Made by a program: the position numbers and the translations under genes
Notes under the pieces: model-generated
What the model was told of the DNA's origin: nothing
Database searches by the model: none
The model's input: only the letters and a program-made list of their open reading frames with translations
Origin: Paludibacteraceae bacterium
GTDB lineage: Bacteria; Bacteroidota; Bacteroidia; Bacteroidales; Paludibacteraceae
DNA: 64,000 nucleotides
Assembly: GCA_017938155.1 (NCBI GenBank)
Contig: JAGBCD010000027.1
Span: forward strand, 62,001-126,000
Reading direction: 5' to 3'
Shown: in pieces, positions 27,580-36,889 of the stretch
Position numbering within the stretch: the stretch's first letter is position 1
How the letters are laid out: each line of letters opens with the position of its first letter

Positions 27580-30174
27580 ATGATATACCGAATGAATCGT
27601 TTATTTTCTGTATGGGCCTTATGTGCCTTTTTGATGACTATACCTGCAACACCTATGCGTGCTGCATCTACAGCTGAACCGCAAACCAAAGAGCAAAAAG
27701 CGAAAGAAGCAGAAAAAGCCAAAAAAGCCAAAGAGGCTGAGAAAGCGCGCAAGGCGAAGGAGGCTGAGCGTGAAAAAAAGATGCAACAAGCTGAGAAAGA
27801 ACGTCAAGCCAAAGCTGCCCAAACGGCTAAGGCTCAGGCTGAACGTGAAAAGATAGCTGCACAAAAGGCTAAGGAAGCGGAGAAAGCGCAAGCAGAACGT
27901 GAGAAAGTGGCTGCACAAAAGGCCAAAGAAGCAGCGCAAGCTCAGGCAGAACGTGAGAAAGTAGCTGCGCAAAAAGCCAAAGAGGCAGAACGTTTGCAAG
28001 CTGAACGTGAAAGAGCTGCAGAGCAAAAAGCCAAAGAGGCTGCGCAGACACAAGCAGAACGTGAAAAAGTAGCAGAGCAGAAAGCAAAAGAAGCTGCCAA
28101 GGCGCAAGCTGAACGTGAGAAAGCGGCAGAACAGAAGGCTAAAGAAGCGGCCAAGGCGCAAGCAGAACGCGAGAAAGAAGCACAAAAGAGACCTTCTCAA
28201 GAGGAAGTGTACCAAACCAAACTGCAAGAAGTGCAAAAATACAACCAACGAGTGTCAAGATATATGGCACGTGATATTGCACATCGATTGGGATTTTGGG
28301 GACAGATAGGCTACTCATCGTTGTTCAATTCCGGTTTGGGAGAGGGTGCGTACACTCCAAAATCTGTGGGATGGTTAGGAGGTGGCATTGGAGTAGGGTA
28401 TCAACTTCGTTACAGAAAGTTCTTGCTAACCACTGGTGTAGAGTTCGAATCTTACAACAACCAAGTAAATATTTTCTCTACCCAAGGCAAGTCACCATTG
28501 ACCCATGAGTTTGCTATGCAACCTTATCAAACCATGCGCTACAAATATACATACAATCAAATGTCAGATTTGTGGCAAACAGGATACGTGCAATTACCTA
28601 TTCTCGCAGGTATGGAGTTTGCTAATGGTCAATACTATTTCTTGGCGGGTCCGAAAGTAGGACTGAATGTTATGGGAACATCTGCTGTGAGCGGCAATTA
28701 TACCACGACTATTCAAGATTTAGAACTCAATGATCCACTTGTGTCAATGCCTAACCATGCATTGGTCAATGAACAAGAGTTTGGAAGTGTAAAATCAAAC
28801 ATCAACGCCTTGAGTTTCAACGTGGCCTTATCTGCTGAGATAGGTATGAGCCTTGACCAATGGTTGCAACCCAAAGCACAGAGAGGAAAAAAACTCACTC
28901 CTGCACAACAATTACTCAAACGCATGCATACCAGAGTAGCATTGTTTGCAGAGTATGGTGTACTGAATGTCTTCAAATCTTCATTGCCTGATGGCATTGA
29001 CCCTATTATGGCTGCTACCCCTGCCGATTATACAGACGTATTGGCTGGTGGTGACCCTATCAAAGATTTGGACTTCCGTTCGGCATTGAATACCACTTCT
29101 GCCAAAAATGCCAAACTCAATCCTTTCTTAGTAGGGGTTAAGTTGACCATGATGTGGGATCTTCCAAGAAAGAATATGAAGCCTAAAGCGCTGCCTAAGG
29201 AACCAAGTCCTCGTATGATGACACGAGTAGTGGATGAAGAAACTGGCAAGTACTTGGCAGGTGCAACGGTTAATATCACCAGTATGAGAAATGGACGTGT
29301 TACCAATAAAACGGCTAACTCACGCGGATATGCTTCTGCACGCCTGCTCAAGGGTAATTACAATGTTACAGCCAACAAGGTGGGATACTATCCATCCGAT
29401 ACTATTTTGTATGCGCTTGAAAAAGATTTGAAAGATACACTCCTCATTGCATTAAAACCAGAGCCCAAACCTATCGTTTATACCTATGCAGGACGAGTAT
29501 TTGCAGAGGATACCAAAGAACCTCTCGAAGCACAAGTCATTGTTAGAGGAGCGGCTGATACCACTATACTCTATTCGGGTATTGCTGCAGATGATGGATT
29601 GTTCGTTACTGATTTGACTGCTGGAAACTATATCACCACCTTCCGTATGCCAGGATTTGTGGAGACGATAGATACCATACAATTTGTACAAGATACTTTA
29701 CAAACCTTTATGCCAAGAGTCAAATTGGGTATTACGATACGTATAGAGAACCTATTCTTTGCTACAGGAAGAACCATTATCCTTCCTGAATCAAAGCAGT
29801 CAATGGATGACTTGGCTCAATTCATGCTCGACAACCCAACCGTAGATATCCGCATCATTGGACATACCGACTCAGTGGGTTCTGCAAGGTCCAACAAGGC
29901 GCTTTCAGAAGGACGTGCCAACGCTGTGAGAAGAGAACTTATCAAGCGTGACATAGTTGCCGATCGTATCGAAGCTGAAGGACATGGTGAAGATGAACCA
30001 GTAGCTCCTAATGCAACGGAAGAAGGACGTGCACTCAATAGACGTGTAGAGTTTATGATTATTAGCACGGGCGGCGAGGATATCAAACAAATATTTGATG
30101 AACAACAAGTAGATGAAGAACAACTTCAACGATTGGTAGAGCAAAATAGAAACAGAAACAAACAAATGCAATAA
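27580..30174 (+). CDS. OmpA-family protein: coiled coil, beta-barrel, carboxypeptidase-regulatory-like repeats and peptidoglycan-binding domain
   Basis: This 864-residue protein is a fusion. It has a signal peptide (to about residue 28), then a long Lys/Ala/Glu/Gln coiled coil (~35-215) containing seven near-identical 18-residue repeats. A beta-barrel (~225-525) follows that is paralogous to the upstream gene. Two carboxypeptidase-regulatory-like sandwich domains come next (~545-620 and ~630-705). The C-terminal OmpA domain (~725-840) has the peptidoglycan-binding signature GHTDSVGSARSNKALSEGRA and later ALNRRVEF. The OmpA domain should anchor the protein to the cell wall. The coiled coil sits between signal peptide and barrel, which is an odd place for it. 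It is followed six bases later by a T9SS-type cargo gene, so the operon may build a surface structure (inference). PorE-like cell-wall anchors of T9SS share some of these domains but not this order. Confidence 0.8.
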   Translation: MIYRMNRLFSVWALCAFLMTIPATPMRAASTAEPQTKEQKAKEAEKAKKAKEAEKARKAKEAEREKKMQQAEKERQAKAAQTAKAQAEREKIAAQKAKEAEKAQAEREKVAAQKAKEAAQAQAEREKVAAQKAKEAERLQAERERAAEQKAKEAAQTQAEREKVAEQKAKEAAKAQAEREKAAEQKAKEAAKAQAEREKEAQKRPSQEEVYQTKLQEVQKYNQRVSRYMARDIAHRLGFWGQIGYSSLFNSGLGEGAYTPKSVGWLGGGIGVGYQLRYRKFLLTTGVEFESYNNQVNIFSTQGKSPLTHEFAMQPYQTMRYKYTYNQMSDLWQTGYVQLPILAGMEFANGQYYFLAGPKVGLNVMGTSAVSGNYTTTIQDLELNDPLVSMPNHALVNEQEFGSVKSNINALSFNVALSAEIGMSLDQWLQPKAQRGKKLTPAQQLLKRMHTRVALFAEYGVLNVFKSSLPDGIDPIMAATPADYTDVLAGGDPIKDLDFRSALNTTSAKNAKLNPFLVGVKLTMMWDLPRKNMKPKALPKEPSPRMMTRVVDEETGKYLAGATVNITSMRNGRVTNKTANSRGYASARLLKGNYNVTANKVGYYPSDTILYALEKDLKDTLLIALKPEPKPIVYTYAGRVFAEDTKEPLEAQVIVRGAADTTILYSGIAADDGLFVTDLTAGNYITTFRMPGFVETIDTIQFVQDTLQTFMPRVKLGITIRIENLFFATGRTIILPESKQSMDDLAQFMLDNPTVDIRIIGHTDSVGSARSNKALSEGRANAVRRELIKRDIVADRIEAEGHGEDEPVAPNATEEGRALNRRVEFMIISTGGEDIKQIFDEQQVDEEQLQRLVEQNRNRNKQMQ
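27823..28190 (+). repeat. 54-bp in-frame tandem repeat encoding the coiled coil
   Basis: About seven units of 18 codons encode variants of KAQAEREKVAAQKAKEAA. The codon usage varies between units while the residues are conserved, so the repeat is under protein-level selection and should change length readily. Confidence 0.8.
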
Positions 30175-30180
30175 TTAAGG

Positions 30181-33100
30181 GTGAACTATAGTAAACTACA
30201 TATTACACTATTCCTTCTATTTATCTTCGCAACCACGATCACGGCACAACAACTCATCAATGTGCCTACTGGTTTTAGTTTCGAGGATACAGAAGATATG
30301 TCCAATTGGACCCTTAATGAAGGATCTGCAGGAGCTTATGATAAATGGGTCGTAGGACCAGCTACGCATAGCGATGGCTACCAGAGTCTATACATCAAAG
30401 TCGATAGTGTCGCTGACCCATCTTTTGGACACAAACCCAATATTGTAGTTGCTTACCAGACCATCAAGTTCCCTACATCAACCAAGACAGAACACTATGA
30501 CCTCAGTTTTGATTGGAAATGTGTAGGAGATACTGGAAACGCAATGATGTATGTGCTCATCATACCATATACATACCTGCATGACCCCAGTTCTATATTC
30601 CACATCAGTAAGATTGCTTCATCTACCAACGGTAAATTGCCTAAGAACGTAATTGGACAATGTAGCCGTTTTGAAGGTGGCATGAACTACTTATCGGGCT
30701 CTGAAGTTTGGCAAAATGTGTCCCTGTCTTCATCCATCAATGTCAGTGCCAACAACTCAAAACAGACATTCGCTTTGATGTTCATTTGGGCTAATGCCAA
30801 CCAAGATCCTACTCGCAATAGTGTAGGTGCTTGTGTGGATAATATACAATTCTCTTCTGCCAATGTGAAAAAACCAACCAACCTAAACGTGCAAGCACAA
30901 TGCGAAGATTCGTCCATGTTGGTTAAGTGGGATAGTCCTTTGGAGGAGTTTTGCGTTGAATACAAAAAGACAGGAACCAATTATTGGAGACGAATAGATG
31001 GAATCGTATCTGGAGTGGATGGCTATACAGAACAAGGAGTGGAAAAATGTTTCAAACTCGATAATATAGAAGAAGCTACCTACGACGTGCGCGTACAAGG
31101 AACGTTGAACAACGATATCAGCGCGTATGCTGTACTCAACCAATATCTATATTATTGTCCGGATAACCACTGTGTCAATTACCTTAATTTGGACAACCCC
31201 AATCTGGTATGTACCTATGGTTTTCGTGATGACTATAGACAAGGAACCACTCCTTATGATAGTATAGGATATATCAATTTTGGTCCTGATTCCAAGGATA
31301 GTCGTCACACTATTCACCTCAATCCCAAGGAGACCGACCCAAGAACTGGAAACAAACTCAAATGTGTTCCTACAGGTGCATTAGGCTCTGTTAGGTTGGG
31401 CAACTGGAACTGCGACGGAGAGGCCGAGAGTATGACCTATGCTTTTACAGTGGACTCCGCATCACAAGGTATATTGTTGATCAAATATGCGGTTGTGCTG
31501 GAAGAACCGGGTACCTCTTGTGGAGACCCAGGATTCAAAATGGTGGTTTTGGATAGTTTGGGCAACGAGATAGATGAGATATGCAGCAAGGCTGACTTCG
31601 GATATTCGCAAGCAGCTGCCGCAGGATGGAATATATATGAGGACAAAAACTCATATTCCAAAGTGGCATGGAAAGATTGGACTTCTGTGGGAGTAAACCT
31701 ACAGCAATATGATCAACAAGTATGCTATGTTCGCTTGACCACCAACGACTGCGGTGCTGGTGGACACTTTGGATATGCTTACTTCACGATTGATTGTATT
31801 AGCGCTTACATACGTACCGAGAACTGTGGAACAGATGCTCAGATCAGCTGCGAAGCACCCGAGGGATTTAGTTATAGATGGTACGATGAGACAGGCAAGA
31901 CAGTAGGAAGAGAGCAATCAATGGTGGCTGATGCTGGACGACACTTATATACGTGTAGGGTTAGTTTCATAGAGGATACGACTTGCTATTTCGAACTATC
32001 AACACTATCCGCTCCTCGATTCCCAGTACCAGAATATACCTACAAGTGGCAACCTACCAATTGTAGCAACATCATACGGTTTAACAATACCTCCCATGTG
32101 ATGAATAAGTTTGATGGAGAGGAAAATCATACCAAAGAATCATGTACTGATTATCAGTGGCATTTCACACGTTTGGTAAACGGCATCCCTCAACCCTCAA
32201 CCCAAACATCCAATCCTTCTCCTGTCTATACTTGTAGAGCGGAAGGTGATACGTTGATTGTTAATTTTACAAGCTATATAGGCGAGAATAATATGTGTGA
32301 TTCTACACGCATCGACACGCTCATTATTCCTTCTATATTGCCTCCAGACACCTTCAAACTGGTAGAAGGAATATGTGAGGGTACTGGATTCTTCTTCGAC
32401 GAACAATGGCGCACCGAATCGGGTATCTATGTTAGTAAAAAGGACAACTTTGCAGGATGCGATAGCTTATCCACACTCTATCTGTCGGTCAATCCAGCTG
32501 GACCAGATACCACCATTGTTCAGATGATATGTAGCGATACTTGTGTGACGATAGGAGACAATTGCTACGACAAAACCAACCACTATACAGCATGGCTCAA
32601 AAATAGATGGGGATGTGATAGTATCGTACAACTGCATCTTACGGTAGAACCCAAAGTTGAAAATGCATCGTTTGTCAATGCCTATCCGTTGGTAGCGTGT
32701 GCCGATGATGGCGAATTGAATATTTATTTCCAATACAATCACAACGAGGCTGTGTTGGATAGCATCCAGATACATTTCAACCATACTTACAAGGGAATAG
32801 GTTTTAGTGATACTACCCTTTATCATATAGATAAGATTGACCCTTATACGAATAGTATGCTCATTACTTTGCCTTATCCTCAGAAGGTTACACCTAACTA
32901 TGACACCCTTACCTTGACCACTTTCCAGACATGTTGTGGACAGCAAACCTTCCGACTTCCAATACAGATGCAGTATGCTGCCTCCATAGTAGAGCAGAAA
33001 TGGAATGATGTGCTGGCAGTACTTAACGAACGATTTAATGGAGGATATCAATTCATTGCCTTCCAGTGGTACAAGAACTTTATGCCTATTGAAGGAGAAG

Positions 33101-33441
33101 TAGGGTCTTACCTTTATCAACCATTAGACACTACGGCTTCTTATTTTGTAGAACTGACGCGTATGGATGGAGTGCGTATGTTCTCATGCCCAATCACGCC
33201 GATGGTGCATGTTGACCAACAAGAGTTCCCTACATTAGTGAATGTGTCGCAAAAAATTGCAGTTCGTGTACCTAAAAAAGCGGATATAAGCATTTACACT
33301 TCTGTAGGACAACTATATGACGAATACAAGGATATTGCAGACAATATACAAATACAAATGCCTAATGTTAGAGGTGTTTATGTGGTGCAAATCAATTATG
33401 AAGATGGAACTTATCACGCACAGCAAGTGATAGTCAAATAG
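30181..33441 (+). CDS. Secreted surface protein with T9SS type A sorting domain
   Basis: This 1086-residue protein uses a GTG start six bases after the OmpA-type gene and has a signal peptide (NYSKLHITLFLLFIFATTITAQ). Residues ~25-220 are a jelly-roll (FSFEDTEDMSNW, ACVDNIQF). An FN3-like domain follows. A region at ~320-550 is shared with the next gene, with anchors YLNLDN, RHTIHLNPKETDPRTG, LGSVRLGN, W-x-x-VGVNL and HFGYAYFT(I)DC. Two Cys modules ending GCDS lie at ~730-820. The C-terminal ~80 residues are a type A T9SS domain (GVYVVQINYEDGTYH..VIVK). The shared central region occurs in other Bacteroidales surface proteins, but I cannot name it. Export and surface attachment by T9SS follow from the tail. 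The binding partner is unknown. Confidence 0.8.
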   Translation: MNYSKLHITLFLLFIFATTITAQQLINVPTGFSFEDTEDMSNWTLNEGSAGAYDKWVVGPATHSDGYQSLYIKVDSVADPSFGHKPNIVVAYQTIKFPTSTKTEHYDLSFDWKCVGDTGNAMMYVLIIPYTYLHDPSSIFHISKIASSTNGKLPKNVIGQCSRFEGGMNYLSGSEVWQNVSLSSSINVSANNSKQTFALMFIWANANQDPTRNSVGACVDNIQFSSANVKKPTNLNVQAQCEDSSMLVKWDSPLEEFCVEYKKTGTNYWRRIDGIVSGVDGYTEQGVEKCFKLDNIEEATYDVRVQGTLNNDISAYAVLNQYLYYCPDNHCVNYLNLDNPNLVCTYGFRDDYRQGTTPYDSIGYINFGPDSKDSRHTIHLNPKETDPRTGNKLKCVPTGALGSVRLGNWNCDGEAESMTYAFTVDSASQGILLIKYAVVLEEPGTSCGDPGFKMVVLDSLGNEIDEICSKADFGYSQAAAAGWNIYEDKNSYSKVAWKDWTSVGVNLQQYDQQVCYVRLTTNDCGAGGHFGYAYFTIDCISAYIRTENCGTDAQISCEAPEGFSYRWYDETGKTVGREQSMVADAGRHLYTCRVSFIEDTTCYFELSTLSAPRFPVPEYTYKWQPTNCSNIIRFNNTSHVMNKFDGEENHTKESCTDYQWHFTRLVNGIPQPSTQTSNPSPVYTCRAEGDTLIVNFTSYIGENNMCDSTRIDTLIIPSILPPDTFKLVEGICEGTGFFFDEQWRTESGIYVSKKDNFAGCDSLSTLYLSVNPAGPDTTIVQMICSDTCVTIGDNCYDKTNHYTAWLKNRWGCDSIVQLHLTVEPKVENASFVNAYPLVACADDGELNIYFQYNHNEAVLDSIQIHFNHTYKGIGFSDTTLYHIDKIDPYTNSMLITLPYPQKVTPNYDTLTLTTFQTCCGQQTFRLPIQMQYAASIVEQKWNDVLAVLNERFNGGYQFIAFQWYKNFMPIEGEVGSYLYQPLDTTASYFVELTRMDGVRMFSCPITPMVHVDQQEFPTLVNVSQKIAVRVPKKADISIYTSVGQLYDEYKDIADNIQIQMPNVRGVYVVQINYEDGTYHAQQVIVK

Positions 33442-33485
33442 GATTTTTTGTAAGGTAAAACGAAAAAAGAATAAATATAAGCAGT

Positions 33486-36400
33486 ATGAAAAAGATATAC
33501 GTATCAATTTTAATTTTTGTTCTCCTATGTACAACCCGCGTACATGCAGTGTCATACTATTCGTGTGATTTTGAAAAGGCGGGTATAGATAGTGCTTGGA
33601 CATTAAATCCAACAGCCAATGCCACTATTGATGCACAAATCAAGAATCGATGGTATCTTGGTGCTTTAGGTAACTATGGTGCGGTGGGAAGTAAAGGTCT
33701 ATATCTGTCTGCCGATAAAGGACAGACTGTAGGGTATAGCAGTACCGGAAGTGTAGTGATGGTTTACACTACCATAGCATTGGACCCAATAGATAATGAT
33801 TCTTCTTTCTATCAACTTACGTTTGACTATCGTGCTGCGGCAGCACTTGCCAACGAGGGACTTTATTGCTTCTTAATCCCACATGTTGACCCACTCACTC
33901 TCAAACCCAATGTCGTGATGTCCAATCCTAATGGTGGACAGATTCCTACCATGTACGAACCTTACATGATAGAGTTGCAACCAGGATTTACTGACAACCT
34001 CAATGGGGCTGAAGTGTGGCAACAGTGTGTCACTAAGATTGATCCATCCATATGTACAGGTGAACCATACTATCTTGCATTTGCATGGAATAGTGGCAAT
34101 AGTACGCCTCTAAGACCTGGTGGATGTTGTATTGACAACATCAATATACGCGTTGCACAAGAGTGCAGCAAACCCAGAAACCTCACTGCTAATGTAGTAG
34201 GAGGGTCGGTATTGGTAACGTGGGAAGGTGAAACGGATACTTATGAGTTTGAAGCTTATTCATATATTGATGATAAATGGTATGGACCGATATTGGTAAA
34301 AGATACCTTCTACCAAATCATCGGGATGACGCCAGGACAAGTTGATTTCTATGTGCGTTCACAATGCAATGATAGTTTGTATAGTTTGCGTACTTCAGAG
34401 AGCAAACTCATATACTACCCAGATCAATTGTGTATTGATTATCTCAACTTGGACAACGCAAAGTGCTACATCGAACAATCGGCTCCACAAAGTACAGAAA
34501 CTTTTGAAGACTTCGTCCTCTCCAAACCTATAGATAATGGCCCAGCTTCATCAGCCAGCAGGCATACCATACATTACAACCAACTGGAGACGGATCCTCG
34601 TACAGGTGGTTTGCTCAAGACTGTTCCGAAGGGAGAATTAGGCTCCATTCGATTAGGAAATATCGAAGGTGGCAATCATGCGGAACGTATCGAATTGTCA
34701 TTCGTGGTTGATACCATCGAATCACCTGTTTTCTTGCTCAACTATGCGCCTATCATTGAAGCACCAGGACATAATAGTTATGAAAACCCTCGTTTCAAAT
34801 TGGATTTGCTTATCAATGGACAAAGCATTGGTAGTTGTGGTCAAGCGGATTTCAACTGTAATGATGTATATAGTGACGATAGATTGACTACCAAAGACAC
34901 AACTTGGCATCTTACCACAAAAGAGGTTGCAGGGTCTGCGGCGGACATTGTCTGGAAGGAATGGACGACAGTGGGTGTAAACTTGAGAAACCCACAATAT
35001 CAAGGCAAGACCCTAACTGCCAGACTTACAACACACGACTGTACCTTCTCTGCACACGGTGGCTATGCGTACTTCACCTTAGGCTGTTCCGATGGTAAGC
35101 TCAAGGATATGAAGTGTGGAGAAATCAACCCGAACTTCATCGCTCCTGACGGATTTTACTATCGTTGGTTGTATGCCGATAGTGAAAAGTATCGTAGAGC
35201 AGATGGGTCAATAGATGAAAAATATGTATTAGGTAGAAACCAAATGTATGTAGCAGGATGGCATACCGACTCTTTGTTTGCTGTGGATTGTATGTTCGTG
35301 CAAGATACAACGTGTTATTTTACCTTGTATGCTTCTACATTGGCGATGAACCCTGTGTCTGTCATTCCAACGCCACGTATTCAACGCAACTGTACTGAGA
35401 ATATGTACACCGTTTTCTTTGATGGATCACAATGCCATGTACAAGAAATTGACCACGTAAACAATGATACCATCGTCTCTACACGTAACCGAGTAGAGCG
35501 CACCGAATGGCAATTTGGTGATGGTACGGTGAGTTATGATTTAAATCCTGTACACAAGTATCCTGCCTCTGGAGGAACTTACAATGTAACCTTGCGTACC
35601 ACCTATGGTTCTTGTGATTCGGTGGTTACCTATGTATTGCATTTGGATAGCTTAGGCCCAACGAGAGATACGACTACTTTATATCTATGCGACGATATCA
35701 AAGAGAATGGTGGATATCAATGGATCGAAAACGGCAAACGTTATACCGACTACGGATTGGATTCCATCATCTTGGTCAATCCAGAAACAACCTGTGATAG
35801 CATTTTGTATCTCAACCTATTGGAGCCTACCAGAGTAAAAGAAGAGACAGTAGTATTTGACAAAGACCTACCGTATGTCTATCATGGTATCAAACTCTAC
35901 TCAGATACTACCATCAAAGTGGCTTCAGCATCGTGTGATACGATTTGGGAACTCAAATTCCAAGTATATGTAACACTCAAGGCTAAGTTGGATCAAGACA
36001 ACTATCACGTATGCCATGGCGATGTATCGCTACCTATTGACTATACGATACAAGCTGGTTTTGCGAGACTTTATTCAGTTGATTTTGAAGATGAGTCACG
36101 ATTCACTGATATAGATAAAGTATACACGCCTAATGCTTCCAAAGGAACATGGCAATTGCCTATAGATATTCCAGGTGATTTGATGCCAAATATCTATCAA
36201 GCTACCCTAACGCTTCATGATAGCATCCCTGAATGTGATGTGCACTTGCCATTCTCATTCGTTATTAGGTATAGCCATGATATCATTGCGCAACGTTGGG
36301 GAGATGTATTGGGCGTGCAAAATGCATCCTTCAATCAACACATGGTCAATGGTACACCTGTTGCCTTCGAATTTGAAGACTATCAATGGTACACCTGCGA

Positions 36401-36779
36401 TGCTACAGGATTGGATACTGTTGCGATCGTTGGCGCCAACCTGTCGTACCTCTATCAACCTCTTGATTACGAGGCATACTATTGTGCTGCTGTGACGAGA
36501 ACTACAGATAAAGTCCGTCTGCTCATCTGTCCTGTACAACCTTCAATAGTAGAAGCACAAGAGCATAAGGATATGCCATCGCTGTCATTGATTGACGCTT
36601 CTTCACAATTACAATTATCTGGCAAAGGACAAGCGCAGTGGTATGACTTGATGGGTAATCTATATAGTCAACAAACCTATGACAACTCAACTATCAAAGC
36701 GCCATCAGCATCTGGAATGTATCTGTTGGTTCTTATAGAGGAAGTTGACTCCACGATTCAAAGAGTGGTGATTAAATAA
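33486..36779 (+). CDS. Secreted PKD-containing surface protein, paralog of the preceding gene
   Basis: This 1097-residue protein has a signal peptide (KKIYVSILIFVLLCTTRVHA) and the same plan as the previous gene: jelly-roll (YSCDFEKAGIDSAW, CCIDNINI), FN3-like domain, and the shared region with YLNLDN, RHTIHYNQLETDPRTG, LGSIRLGN, W-x-x-VGVNL and HGGYAYFTLGC. A PKD domain follows (TEWQFGDGTVSYDLNPVHKY, near residues 675-720), then Cys modules and a type A T9SS tail (GMYLLVLIEEVDSTIQRVVIK region). The gap from the upstream stop is 44 bases, so it is probably the last gene of the operon that starts at 26614. A strong hairpin follows. The two proteins probably have related ligands or are subunits of one surface structure (inference). 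Confidence 0.8.
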   Translation: MKKIYVSILIFVLLCTTRVHAVSYYSCDFEKAGIDSAWTLNPTANATIDAQIKNRWYLGALGNYGAVGSKGLYLSADKGQTVGYSSTGSVVMVYTTIALDPIDNDSSFYQLTFDYRAAAALANEGLYCFLIPHVDPLTLKPNVVMSNPNGGQIPTMYEPYMIELQPGFTDNLNGAEVWQQCVTKIDPSICTGEPYYLAFAWNSGNSTPLRPGGCCIDNINIRVAQECSKPRNLTANVVGGSVLVTWEGETDTYEFEAYSYIDDKWYGPILVKDTFYQIIGMTPGQVDFYVRSQCNDSLYSLRTSESKLIYYPDQLCIDYLNLDNAKCYIEQSAPQSTETFEDFVLSKPIDNGPASSASRHTIHYNQLETDPRTGGLLKTVPKGELGSIRLGNIEGGNHAERIELSFVVDTIESPVFLLNYAPIIEAPGHNSYENPRFKLDLLINGQSIGSCGQADFNCNDVYSDDRLTTKDTTWHLTTKEVAGSAADIVWKEWTTVGVNLRNPQYQGKTLTARLTTHDCTFSAHGGYAYFTLGCSDGKLKDMKCGEINPNFIAPDGFYYRWLYADSEKYRRADGSIDEKYVLGRNQMYVAGWHTDSLFAVDCMFVQDTTCYFTLYASTLAMNPVSVIPTPRIQRNCTENMYTVFFDGSQCHVQEIDHVNNDTIVSTRNRVERTEWQFGDGTVSYDLNPVHKYPASGGTYNVTLRTTYGSCDSVVTYVLHLDSLGPTRDTTTLYLCDDIKENGGYQWIENGKRYTDYGLDSIILVNPETTCDSILYLNLLEPTRVKEETVVFDKDLPYVYHGIKLYSDTTIKVASASCDTIWELKFQVYVTLKAKLDQDNYHVCHGDVSLPIDYTIQAGFARLYSVDFEDESRFTDIDKVYTPNASKGTWQLPIDIPGDLMPNIYQATLTLHDSIPECDVHLPFSFVIRYSHDIIAQRWGDVLGVQNASFNQHMVNGTPVAFEFEDYQWYTCDATGLDTVAIVGANLSYLYQPLDYEAYYCAAVTRTTDKVRLLICPVQPSIVEAQEHKDMPSLSLIDASSQLQLSGKGQAQWYDLMGNLYSQQTYDNSTIKAPSASGMYLLVLIEEVDSTIQRVVIK

Positions 36780-36793
36780 TAGATGATAGATAT

Positions 36794-36829
36794 ATCAACG
36801 ACTGCGCCACAACTGGCGCAGTCGTTGAT
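36794..36829 (+). terminator. 16-bp perfect stem-loop after the surface-protein operon
   Basis: ATCAACGACTGCGCCA pairs with TGGCGCAGTCGTTGAT across a CAAC loop, starting 15 bases after the stop. No long T-run follows, but the stem is GC-rich and well placed to end the operon or block read-through into the toxin island. Confidence 0.65.
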
Positions 36830-36889
36830 TATTGATAGAGCGTTTTTGTTTATTCTTCACGATAGTAGGCCCTACACAAACTATATGGC

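Noticed and set aside
27619..28248. Open frames on the minus strand (about 209, 72 and 70 codons) opposite the coiled-coil coding repeat
   Set aside because: They arise because the Lys/Ala/Glu codon repeat has no stops in the other frames. They encode Leu/Phe/Cys-rich low-complexity strings without a start context.
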